64,000 nt of DNA. Source: Winogradskyella aurantiaca (lineage in GTDB: Bacteria; Bacteroidota; Bacteroidia; Flavobacteriales; Flavobacteriaceae). This document shows positions 35,617 to 46,300 of this stretch, in pieces; the first letter of the stretch is position 1, and each line of letters opens with the position of its first letter. A model generated the notes under the pieces. That model was not told the origin of the DNA. It searched no databases and worked only from the letters and a program-made list of their open reading frames with translations. A program made the position numbers and the translations under genes. Where the stretch lies: assembly GCF_003362725.1 (NCBI RefSeq), contig NZ_QKTV01000005.1, positions 124,001 through 188,000 of the forward strand. Direction: 5' to 3'.

Positions 35617-38421
35617 ATGATGAAAAAGACCCTAACATTCCTGTTTCTTGGGCTAACGCTCATATCCTATTCTCAAAATGAGGGTGCATTTTTCTATTTC
35701 AATAATAACGGAGGTATCTATTTTGATCAGTGTACGGGTGCTGCAACACCTTTATTTGATGGCCAGTCATCATCAACTAATTTAGATAGTAACAACAGTT
35801 CCATCTCAGATGAATTTGGAAACCTTTTATTTTATTCAAATGGGCTAACCGTTTATGATAGCAACCATGTTGCTCTTCCTAATGGCGGTGGTTTATCGGG
35901 AAATGGAAACTCATTAATACTCCCAAAACCGGGTGATGAGAATCTGTATTACATTTTTACTATAGATCTGAGTTCTACTACTTCAAATGGAATGGAATAC
36001 TCGGTTATTGATAAAAATTTAAATAATCAAGACGGTGATATTATTGCTACCCAAAAAAGAATACCTCTAATTACATACAATAGCAATAATACAGAAGAAA
36101 GCACCTATAAGTGCTCTTCAAAATTGACCGCAGTCAAATCAGAAGACTGCTCATTTTACTGGATCATTACTCATTTTCTCGATCGGTTTTATGCCTTTAA
36201 ATTAGATGAAAATGGCGTGGATTCTAATCCAGTTGTTTCAACATCTATACCAGAGGTACCTATGAGTTTTTATGCTTTTGGAAACTCTGTACCGCCCATT
36301 TCAGATTTGAAAGTGTCACCAACAGGCGACAAGATAGCCATGACCTATTCAAATGCTGAGAGCACTGTTATAACTGATAGCTCCCCAAAGGGTCTCTATA
36401 TTTATGATCTAAATCCAAATACAGGTGTTATTTCAAACCCAATAAATTTAACTATACCACCAGAGTTAATTGGATTTGATCTTGTAGATTATTTTGCAAT
36501 TAGTGTTGAATTTTCACAAGACGGAAAATATCTTTACGCAACTACTGAACGAGATTCAGATTCGGGCTATGAACGAAACCCAAGAATTTGGCGATGGAAT
36601 TCCAGTATTTCTAGTATTAATGCCTCAAGTGAACTTGTTTATGAAACACTTGAATACATTGGAGGGGGTTCAATACAGCTAGCACCAAATGGACAAATAT
36701 ATCATGTCAGAGAGTTGTTAAACCTTATAGAAGCAACTGAATTCAATTATACCCTTGGTGTCATTGAGAATCCTTCTGCAAATTTTGAAGATCTTGTATA
36801 TGATGAATTTGGGCTTGCTTTAAATTTTGGGGATGATTCAACTGTTATTGCTACTAATACCCTACCTCAATACAATCCGCAATGGTTTAGCCAATTAATA
36901 ACAATCACTAATAACACATTAGACAAATGTAAAGCATTTATCTGTGGAGCGTCATCTGCAATGCTTACAGCACCTGATGATAGTGATGCTATTTACAAAT
37001 GGTATAAAGATGATGTCCTTATTACAAATAGTGATACCAGTTCCTTGGAGGTAACAGTAGAAGGTGATTATAGAGTTGAAGTGTCATTTAACTCCAATGA
37101 TTGTAGTTATGTTGGTTATGCAGAGGTAATTGAGTCTAGCGATGCCCCTGAGGTAACAGATGCTACAGCATATCAATGTGACGGTAGTGAAAATGATGGA
37201 CTAGCATCATTCAGGTTAAACAAATATATTGATCTCTTTGTTTTGGATTCTCGAGAGGTCAATGTTAGGTTCTACGAAACACTTGAAGAGGCCCAAGAAA
37301 ATATTAATGAGCTTGATCAGAACGATTTTAGAAATCGCATAAATCCTCAAACCATCTATGCTGCAGTAAGTAATGTTGATGATGGATGTTTTTCTATTGC
37401 CGCTCTTGAGTTGGTGGTTAGTCCAAGTGACGGAGGACGAGAAATAGTATTAAAAAACTGCGATTCCGAAGGGGAATTTGATGGATTTTCCACGTTTGAT
37501 CTTGACAGTACGATACCTCAAATTTTAGATAATTTCAGTAGTGATTATAGAGTTACGTTTCATGAAACACTTGAAAATGCTCAAATAGACGAATTAGAAT
37601 TGGTTTCTCCCTACGCCAACATAACAGCATTTAATCAGATCGTATATGCTCGTGTCGACTCGGGTGGAAATTGTGAAGGCATCATAGAAGTTGAACTATT
37701 AATAGAAGGTCCTCCAGATATTCCATTGAATGTTGAACTTATTTATTGCCAAGATATTTTTCCTAATCCAATAGAGCTTAACACAGGTCTCAGCAACGCA
37801 CAAATTAGTGAATTCCAGTACCAATGGAACACAGGTGCAACCTCTCCAACAATAAGTATAAATCAGCCTGGTGAATATAGTGTGCAAATATCCAATGGAA
37901 CTGATTGCCCAATTGAACGAACCATAACAGTCATACCATCCTCAAACCCAATCATTGAAGATATCATCATAAATGATTTAGGAACCGACAATAGCATAGA
38001 GGTCTTAGTATCCGGAGATGGTGAATACGAGTATTCAATTGATGGTATTGATGCGTTTACAGAAAATCCTATTTTCAATAACCTCCCCGTTGGGATATAT
38101 AACGTAAGAATTAGAGATAAAAATGGTTGTGGAATCAGCGAAGAGTTGGTATCTGTATCTGGTTTTCCTAAATATTTTTCACCTAATGGAGATGGTGTTA
38201 ATGATACCTGGAAAGTGAAGAATTTAAGCTCCAGGATAAATTTCACTGGCACCATCTATATTTACGACCGGTATGGAAAATTAATCCACATTGTACTTCC
38301 AAATTCTAGTGGCTGGGATGGCACTTACGAAGGGAGCCGCATGCCGGAGTCTGATTATTGGTTTAAAGCCGTATTAAATAACGGAGAAACCCTGAGAGGA
38401 CATTTTGCCTTGAGACGGTAG
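35617..38421 (+). CDS. T9SS type B-sorted protein, paralogue with propeller-like N-terminus
   Basis: A 934-residue secreted paralogue of the preceding gene. Signal peptide 1-20 (LISYSQ), a propeller-like N-terminal region to about 430 (FFYFNNNGGIYFDQC, FYWIITHFLDRFYAF, LYYIFTIDLSS), an Ig-like Cys-pair segment (about 445-510, CGASSAMLTAPD, YKWYKDDVL), then only two CD repeats (521-710), a WNTGATSP segment, a SprB-like repeat ending IRDKNGCG and the type B sorting domain (FPKYFSPNGDGVNDTW to FALRR). Only the repeat number and the loop lengths differ from its neighbour. A near-match to the -7 box, TATCTTAG, is 12 bases before the ATG. It may start at either of two adjacent ATGs. Confidence 0.9.
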   Translation: MMKKTLTFLFLGLTLISYSQNEGAFFYFNNNGGIYFDQCTGAATPLFDGQSSSTNLDSNNSSISDEFGNLLFYSNGLTVYDSNHVALPNGGGLSGNGNSLILPKPGDENLYYIFTIDLSSTTSNGMEYSVIDKNLNNQDGDIIATQKRIPLITYNSNNTEESTYKCSSKLTAVKSEDCSFYWIITHFLDRFYAFKLDENGVDSNPVVSTSIPEVPMSFYAFGNSVPPISDLKVSPTGDKIAMTYSNAESTVITDSSPKGLYIYDLNPNTGVISNPINLTIPPELIGFDLVDYFAISVEFSQDGKYLYATTERDSDSGYERNPRIWRWNSSISSINASSELVYETLEYIGGGSIQLAPNGQIYHVRELLNLIEATEFNYTLGVIENPSANFEDLVYDEFGLALNFGDDSTVIATNTLPQYNPQWFSQLITITNNTLDKCKAFICGASSAMLTAPDDSDAIYKWYKDDVLITNSDTSSLEVTVEGDYRVEVSFNSNDCSYVGYAEVIESSDAPEVTDATAYQCDGSENDGLASFRLNKYIDLFVLDSREVNVRFYETLEEAQENINELDQNDFRNRINPQTIYAAVSNVDDGCFSIAALELVVSPSDGGREIVLKNCDSEGEFDGFSTFDLDSTIPQILDNFSSDYRVTFHETLENAQIDELELVSPYANITAFNQIVYARVDSGGNCEGIIEVELLIEGPPDIPLNVELIYCQDIFPNPIELNTGLSNAQISEFQYQWNTGATSPTISINQPGEYSVQISNGTDCPIERTITVIPSSNPIIEDIIINDLGTDNSIEVLVSGDGEYEYSIDGIDAFTENPIFNNLPVGIYNVRIRDKNGCGISEELVSVSGFPKYFSPNGDGVNDTWKVKNLSSRINFTGTIYIYDRYGKLIHIVLPNSSGWDGTYEGSRMPESDYWFKAVLNNGETLRGHFALRR
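37177..37746 (+). repeat. Two CD-type adhesin repeats
   Basis: Two protein-level repeats of about 95 residues (CDGSENDG and CDSEGEFDG starts), the smallest true array in the locus. Confidence 0.8.
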
Positions 38422-38451
38422 ATTCTTTATTTTAGAGTCATATTAGATCCT

Positions 38452-40236
38452 ATGAAGAATCTGTTTTATTTCTTCTGTATTATATTCTGTCTATTCCCTT
38501 GTCACAAAGGACTATCTCAGGAGGTTACCCTTTATCAACAATTTAATGGGAGGTACGATTATACAGCCATTGGAAATACCATGAACATCGAAGAAAATGG
38601 CCCTCTTTCAGTTTGTGATATTCTAACAAGTAGCTCGGCAGAACTAAACTTGAATGATAATGAAACTATTGTAGCAGCCTACCTTTATTGGGCTGGATCT
38701 GGTCCCGGAGATTTTGAAGTGACACTAAATGATTCGACTATTGTGGCTGAACGGACATTTAGTGACGCCTTAGATAGCAATCGGATATTTTTCGCTGCAT
38801 TTGCAGATGTAACAGATCTTGTAAAAGAGGAAAGCCAATCGACATTTTCACTTTCTAACCTTGATCTAACCGATGTCATTGGCCCCTATTGCCCTACCGG
38901 TACAAACTTTGCGGGATGGGCCATTGCAATTGTTTTTGAAAATCCTGATTTACCGCTTAATCAGGTTAATATTTATGACGGTTTAGAAAGTGTCCCCTCA
39001 GAGCTTAACATAACTCTGGATAATTTAAATGTTTTAGACAATGAAAATGCTAAAATCGGCTTTATTGCTTGGGAGGGAGACTCTGCTCTTGCTGTGACCG
39101 AACAATTAGCTATTAACAATACGGTCTTGAGCAATCTTCCACTTAATCCAGCAGATAATGCCTTTAACGGAACCAATTCTTTTACAAATTCCAGTTTACT
39201 TTATAACATGGATTTAGATGTTTATAGTATTCAGGACAATATCAGCATTGGTGATTCATCTGCGAATATTAGTTTAACATCTGGACAAGATTTTGTGATG
39301 GTCAACTCTATCATAACTGTTTTAAACAGTCAATTACCCGATGCAACTATCTCACTTGATAATACCGATATACTTTGTGGAGACAGAACTATTACTCTGG
39401 ACTATACGGTGTACAATTTAAATAGCACAGATGTTTTACCTATTGATGTTCCCATTTCTTTTTATTACGAAAATGAACTGGTAGGACAAACCCAAACCGA
39501 CGATTCCATTCCAATTGGCGGCAGTATTAGTAGTTCGATATCACTAATAATTCCTGGTGAAGAAACACAAATTGAAATAGATGTAATGGTTGACGATATT
39601 GGAAATGGAACCGGTATTGTAACTGAAATAAATGAAGACAACAACACCGATTCAAAGTTATTTGAGCTTTTGGAAATTCCCGATACAGTATTACTTGAAG
39701 ATTTATTGGGTTGTAATTTGGGGTTTGAAATAAGTCTTTATAATCTGTATGAGGCTATCCCTGAAGACATAGATGTCGCGATTGAAGACATCAGTTTTTA
39801 TAAGTCTGAAAACGACGCCAGATTGGGAGAAAATATGATTGAGAACCCTTTCAATTACGAAAATGAAAGCAATCCACAACTCATCATAATGCGCGTAGAA
39901 TCCCCCCCTTGTTATGAATTATTTGCATTTCGTCTAGTTGTTGAAAATTGTCCTCCAGAAATTCCTGAAGGGTTCTCTCCAAATTCTGATCAACTCAATG
40001 ACTTCTTTAATATCAGTGGTTTATACGACGTTTTTGTCAATCACGAACTTTTGATTTATAATCGAAATGGCACCCTGGTGTTTAAAGGAGACAACAACAT
40101 CAAATGGGATGGATTTGCCAATCAAGGCATTACTAATCAAGGTAATAGAGTTCCAGTTGGAACTTATTATTACGTACTTAATCTTAAGGATCCAGAATAT
40201 CGACCAATAGCAGGCTGGGTGTACGTAAATTACTAA
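38452..40236 (+). CDS. Secreted protein with gliding motility-associated C-terminal domain
   Basis: A 594-residue exported protein, signal peptide 1-23 (GLSQ). It differs from its neighbours: the N-terminal 290 residues are a beta-rich domain (AAYLYWAGSG, GWAIAIVFENP, GFIAWEGDSALA) of a type I know from flavobacterial surface proteins with no assigned role, then a CARDB-like domain (about 295-405; LDYTVYNLNSTDV, EINEDNNTDSKLF). One degenerate CD repeat lies at 421-499 (LGCNLGFEISLYN to ENESNPQL and PPCYEL), and the sorting domain begins EIPEGFSPNSDQLNDFF and ends GWVYVNY, closer to SprB than the other six. The missing DG loop and lone repeat suggest decay or a distinct job such as anchoring. 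Confidence 0.85.
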   Translation: MKNLFYFFCIIFCLFPCHKGLSQEVTLYQQFNGRYDYTAIGNTMNIEENGPLSVCDILTSSSAELNLNDNETIVAAYLYWAGSGPGDFEVTLNDSTIVAERTFSDALDSNRIFFAAFADVTDLVKEESQSTFSLSNLDLTDVIGPYCPTGTNFAGWAIAIVFENPDLPLNQVNIYDGLESVPSELNITLDNLNVLDNENAKIGFIAWEGDSALAVTEQLAINNTVLSNLPLNPADNAFNGTNSFTNSSLLYNMDLDVYSIQDNISIGDSSANISLTSGQDFVMVNSIITVLNSQLPDATISLDNTDILCGDRTITLDYTVYNLNSTDVLPIDVPISFYYENELVGQTQTDDSIPIGGSISSSISLIIPGEETQIEIDVMVDDIGNGTGIVTEINEDNNTDSKLFELLEIPDTVLLEDLLGCNLGFEISLYNLYEAIPEDIDVAIEDISFYKSENDARLGENMIENPFNYENESNPQLIIMRVESPPCYELFAFRLVVENCPPEIPEGFSPNSDQLNDFFNISGLYDVFVNHELLIYNRNGTLVFKGDNNIKWDGFANQGITNQGNRVPVGTYYYVLNLKDPEYRPIAGWVYVNY

Positions 40237-40249
40237 ATATGTTAATATT
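40233..40249 (+). promoter_or_regulatory. Shared leader motif CTAAATATGTTAATATT (copy 1)
   Basis: This 17-base string, starting in the stop codon of the preceding gene, recurs exactly upstream of the next choice-of-anchor-L gene, at nearly the same distance from the ATG (about 150 and 142 bases). The similarity continues for some 27 more bases (ATCG then T-rich and TTGC). It contains an AATAT-GTTA-ATATT inverted repeat. It is probably a promoter-linked operator; which protein binds is unknown. Confidence 0.45.
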
Positions 40250-40382
40250 ATTGTCTTTTTATCGCATTTTTATTGCTTTTAAACTTATTTTTAATATTTT
40301 GGGCATCTCTTAATAACGGTATGTGATTCTGCCCCAACATAATCACAGACCAATAAAAGAGCATAAACTTAACCTACTTACA

Positions 40383-43300
40383 ATGAAAAGGATTGCATGG
40401 CTTGTGCAAATATTGGTGTTATGGGTTATCCCTGCCTTCGGACAACAAGTGTCCATTGTTGACTCCTTTAATGCACAACAGTTAATCGAAGAAAATCTTA
40501 TAGAAGGATGTGTTGAAATATCCAATATAAGTTCACCAGTAAATGGAAATGTCAATGGTTTTGCTTCTTACGGTTATTTTGAGAGAGGCGGTTCTAATTT
40601 CCCATTCGAAAATGGAATTGTACTATCAACAGGTAATGTTAGATCAGGGGGTAATGTTCCAAATGGCGAAATCCTAAACGAAGGAGAGACTAATTGGGGC
40701 ACTGACACCGACCTTGAAAACGTAACTGGTATAAATAACCTGATTAACGCAACTGCTATCCAATTCGATTTTGTCTCAGTTACAAATCAAATTCAATTCA
40801 ATTATATTCTGGCCTCTGAGGAGTATTTTGCAAATTTCCCTTGTTTATATTCCGATGGTTTTGCCTTCTTAATTCGCGAAGCAGGAACCAATAACCCATG
40901 GCAAAATATTGCATTGGTTCCAGGTACCACAATACCAGTGAATACCAATACGGTTCATGATGAAATTGTTGGATTCTGTGGCGCACAAAATGATCAGTAT
41001 TTTGATGGTTATAATCTGGGAGACACCAACTTCAATGGTCGAACTGAAGTCCTTACTGCTACCGCGGTGGTGACACCTAATATTCAGTACACTATAAAAC
41101 TAGTAATTGCCGATCAAACAGATGAAAATTATGATTCTGCGGTTTTCATCGAAGGAAAGAGTTTTAACGCTACCGTTGACCTTGGAGAAGATATTACAAC
41201 ATGTGCCAGCAATGTTGATCTTACAGCTGACCTGCAAAATAGCAATGGCATATATTCTTGGTACTTAAATAATGTATTGATTCCAGGTGCTAACCAACCC
41301 TCTATAAACGTTACACAATCTGGTAATTACAAGGTGGTTGTTGAAATTCCCGTTTCTGGTTCACTATGTCCTATTGAAGACAGTATTAACGTGAATCTAA
41401 GTGCCACTCAGCCCGCAGAGCAGATTCCAGACTTTAATGTTTGTGATGACCCTAGTAATGACGGGCTTGAGTTTTTTGATTTAACGCAACATAATTCTGA
41501 GGTATTAGACGCTGTGCCAGCTGGCAATTATGCTATTTCCTATCATTACTCCAATGCAGAAGCCATAAGTAATACTAATGCCATCAATGGCCAAATACAA
41601 AATACCTCTAACCCGCAATTAATATTTGTAAGAATTGAGGATACAGACAATGGTTGTTTAGCTTTTTCAAGCTTTCAACTTGTCGTTAATAGTCCTCCCG
41701 TGGCCAATGCGCCAAGCGAGATAGATATCTGTGATAATGACGCCGATGGAGTAACTGAAATTGACTTAAGTACATTAAACAATCAGATTGCCAATGGTCA
41801 ACCCAATACTGTAGTAAGTTATCACTATACTCCTTCGGATGCTAATACTGGAAACAATCCAATAGCAATGCCATATGTCAATAATTCCCCTAATGAAGAG
41901 ATTTACATTCGTTTGGAAAATACTGTCACAGGTTGTTATGACAATACATCATTAATCATTAGGGTTACACCGGTTCCAGATATTAATCTTGATCCTATTT
42001 TTATTGATGCTTGTGACGCAGATTTCGATGGTTACGCAATATTTGATTTAACCTCTGTCACCAATGATATTTTAAATGGTTTGGCGGGTGTCACTCTAAC
42101 CTTTCATGAAAGTTATTCAGAAGCATTTACAAATACCAACCCTATAACTGACCCTTCAGTTTACATGAACATTATCGCCAATGAACAAGTGATTTATGTT
42201 CGAGTGGAAGACGATGCTACTGGCTGTTTTATTGTTAGAGAAATTGAGATACACACTAATCTTTTACTAACTGAGACAGTTACGGATGAATTTAGTCAAT
42301 GTGATATTGATAACGACGGTTCCGAGGCTTTCAATCTCAATGATATTGCTCTACAAATAATCAATGGTATTCCAGATGTATCAATCAGCTTTCACCTAAG
42401 TGAAATTGATCGAGATACAAATAGCAATGCTCTTGATCCAACAATTCCGTTTTTTCCAACATCAAGTCCACAAACACTTTGGGTTAGAATACAAAGTACA
42501 GACTGCCTTATTCTGGAGGATATTGATCTCATATTAACACCTATTACAGAGTTTCCTTCCATAGGAAACGTCGAATACTGTGACGACGACCAGGACGGTT
42601 ATACATCAATTGAACTTCGACAATTTGACGACGCCATTTTAAATGGGGCCTTTGGCTTTTCTGTTGAATATTATGAAACTGAAACAGACGCCTTAAATAA
42701 TGCCAACAGTCTCGGAAATTTTTATGATAATATTGCTAACCCTCAAACCATATATTATGGCGTCACCGAAGATCTAACAGGTTGTACCTCGGTTAACTCG
42801 TTTAACATATCAGTTATTCCGTCGCCCACTGCCAACAACTTAAGTGACCAGTACATTTGCGATATGGATCAAGATGGTATCGTAACAGTTAATCTTGAAG
42901 ATTATATACCCTTAATTACATCAAATACTACTAATCTGGATATCGACTTTTTTCTTTTCAGAAATGCTGCAGAGAATGATGTGAATGCCATAACAAATCC
43001 TACCAACTTTTCAACTAATGGAAGACGTTTCTTCGCCAGGGTTGAAAGTGTAACTAACGGATGTTACAATATTGCCGAATTCAGAATTAGAGTCAACACG
43101 ATTCCAATTGCCTCTCCTATTGACGATTATATCGTCTGTAATAATTTGAATACAGGTGTAGGTAATTTTGTATTCAGCACCAAGGATGATGAGATTAGAA
43201 ATGGTCAAAATGGTAAAGAAGTCCTATACTTTACATCAGAATTCGATGCTGATAACCGAATAAATTCTATCGACAAAAACAATCCTTATCAGAATATTTC

Positions 43301-46300
43301 GAACCCTCAGACAATATATGTGCGAATCGAAAACGACGATGATATCAATTGCTATGTCACGACGTCATTTAATATTGAAGTTGGAGCCACACCTAATTAC
43401 AATATACCATCCAATATTTTTATTTGTGATGATATCTCAAATGATGGGATTAGCACTTTTGACTTTAATTCAAAAGTCACTGAAATTGAAAATGGCATTA
43501 ATGATAATTTAAGTGTAACATTTCATAGCACTCTTAATGGAGCGGAAAATGGTAACGCACCTCTTCCCTTAAACTACGTAAACACATCAAACCCTCAACA
43601 AATCTATGTTAGGATTACTAATGGTACGGCTTGTTATACCATTACGAATTTTGAAATCAATGTAATACAGGTTCCCCAAGTGACTCAAACTGAGATCAAC
43701 CTTAATCAATGTGATAGTGACTATGACGGTCTTGTTTCCTGGGATTTAACAGAATCGGAAATAGAAATTTTAGATGTTAGACAAGATAACATTGCTATTA
43801 GCTATCATGAATCCTATGAAGATGCAGAAAATGATGATGATATCATTTTTGATCCTGAAAATTATAGTAATACTTCGAATCCACAGACTGTTTACATCAG
43901 AATCAATAATACGGTAAGTAACTGTTTTGTTATAGTCCCCATAAACTTATTTGTGGATGTACCTCCAGTCATTAATGAATTTGAAACAATTGAAATTTGT
44001 GACAACCCACAAAACTCTTTCAATTTAGGAACCGTCAATAGCATCATTACAGATGAAGCTAATAACATATCATACTCCTACCATAGCAGTTTAATTGATG
44101 CTCAAAATGGTACTAACGATTTAAGTCTTGACTATACTTACCAATCAAATAATGATACCATCTTTGCCAGAGTGATGTATGAATCAACTGGTTGTGCGGC
44201 TACCTATGAATTTCAATTGGTTGTAAACCCAAATCCAATTGTAAATCAGGCCCCACCGCTTCAAACATGTGATGATGAATCAAATAATGCCTCTGAAATA
44301 GTTGATCTCTTGAGTCAAAATTCTGCCATCTTGGGAGCTCAGAATCCAAATCAATTTTCAGTTTATTATTACCAGTCAGAACAAAATGCAATTAATGGTA
44401 TTGCTCCTTTAAATAACATTTATAATGCGACGCATAATGAGATAATATATGTACGAGTTGAAAATAATGTAACCAGTTGCTTCAATATTGGAAGTTTTGA
44501 GATTATAGTTAGACCACACCCTACACTTTCTGAACCATTAATGGGTTGTGATAATGATTATGACGGCATTACAGCGCTTGACTTAACTGTTAAAGAAGCG
44601 GACATAGCGTCTACTACCACTGGAAATTTAAATTTCACTTATTATGAGTCACTTCAGGCATTGGAAGACAATTCGGCTCCAATTAGTAATCCTGATACTT
44701 ACACTAATTTTTCTAACCCTCAAACGGTATACATTAAGGTTTCAAACCTAGATGCGAATTGCAGTTCTGTTGTACCGATGCAGATCCAAATAGATTTACC
44801 ACCAGTGCTAAATCAAATAAGCGCATATGAGATTTGCGAAAATGAAACAAACTCATTTCTTCTTTCAGACATCAGTTCAGTTCTTGTCAATGATTCTAAT
44901 GGTATTATCATTAGTTACTACCAATCTCAAGTAGATGCTGAGCAAGAAACCAATGTACTAAATACTAATTACACATATAATACCACAAATGACATCGTGT
45001 ACGCCAGAGTTAAATACCTTCAGACGCAATGTTATTTTATTCAGCCAATAACCATAATAGTGAATGAAAACCCACAGGTAATTAACCCAAATCCATTTGA
45101 GGTATGTGATGACAGCACTAACAATGGTATTGAAGGTATATTTATTTCAAACCATGATTCTGAAATCCTAAATGGTTTAAGTTCAGATGATTTTGCTGTA
45201 AGCTATTATAAAACATCGAGTGATGCAGAATCGGGCACAAATCCCTTACCCGATTTAGTCAATGCTAATCATATAGAGATGTTTTTTGCCAGGGTGGAGA
45301 ATAGGGATACTGGTTGCTTTAGTATTGTAAATTTTGAAGTAATCATACATCCACACCCTGAGACACCATCACCAATTGTGGTTTGTGATACAGATTATGA
45401 TGAAACCTTGGCAATCGATCTTACAATCTTCGAATCAGACATTTTGTCTTCAACAACTGGAAATAACTCGATTAGTTATTTTGAATCTATCGAAAACCTT
45501 GAGGATAACACTGGGGTTATTATAAATCCAACTTCATATACTAACTTTAGTAACCCTCAAACAGTATTTATAAAGGTTGAAAATACAGATGCCAACTGTT
45601 ACAGTGTAGTTCCTTTGGAAATTGAAATCAATTCACCACCGCTAATTACTGATTTTGATCAGGTCGATCTATGTCAAAATCCTTCTAATACGATTCTATT
45701 ATCAGATATTACAAATAATATTTTAGTTGAAAGTGGTCCTGATGTATTGGTAAATTACTTTTTGAATCAATCAGATGCTGAAAATGAAATTAACAGCCTT
45801 CCAACAAACTACAATTATCAAACTAATAACTTCCAAATTTTTGCTAATGTAAAATTCCTTTCTACCCAGTGTAGTATTATTACAGAAGTAAATGTTGTAA
45901 TTAATGAGGTACCTGTTGCCTTTCAACCACCAATGATGGAAGATTGTGATGATGATCAAGATGGGCAGAGCTTATTCAATCTTGGTAATCAAACAGAGTT
46001 CGTAATTGGTAATCAAAATGGAGATAACCTTCTTGTAACCTATTATAGATCGGAAAATGACGCTCTATTGGGTAACAACATGCTTGAAGAGATGCATTAT
46101 GCGCAAGATGGCGACATTATTTACGCCAGAATTGAAAATGTATTTACCTTATGTTATAGCATAACTGAATTTGAAATAGAAATTCATCCTCCAAGACCTA
46201 TTACTAATATCACAGATCAGGTTATATGTAGAGAAAATTTACCTCTCCAGGTAGACGCAAATACAGGAAACAGTAATGACACGTATTTATGGTCTTCAGG

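Noticed and set aside
40280-40320. Sigma-54-like site around TTTTGGGCATC
   Set aside because: The downstream TTGC half at the required spacing is missing.
40323-40382. Twenty extra codons before the giant adhesin's ATG
   Set aside because: They are polar and charged, precede a good signal peptide beginning MKRIAW, and no initiation signal supports them.
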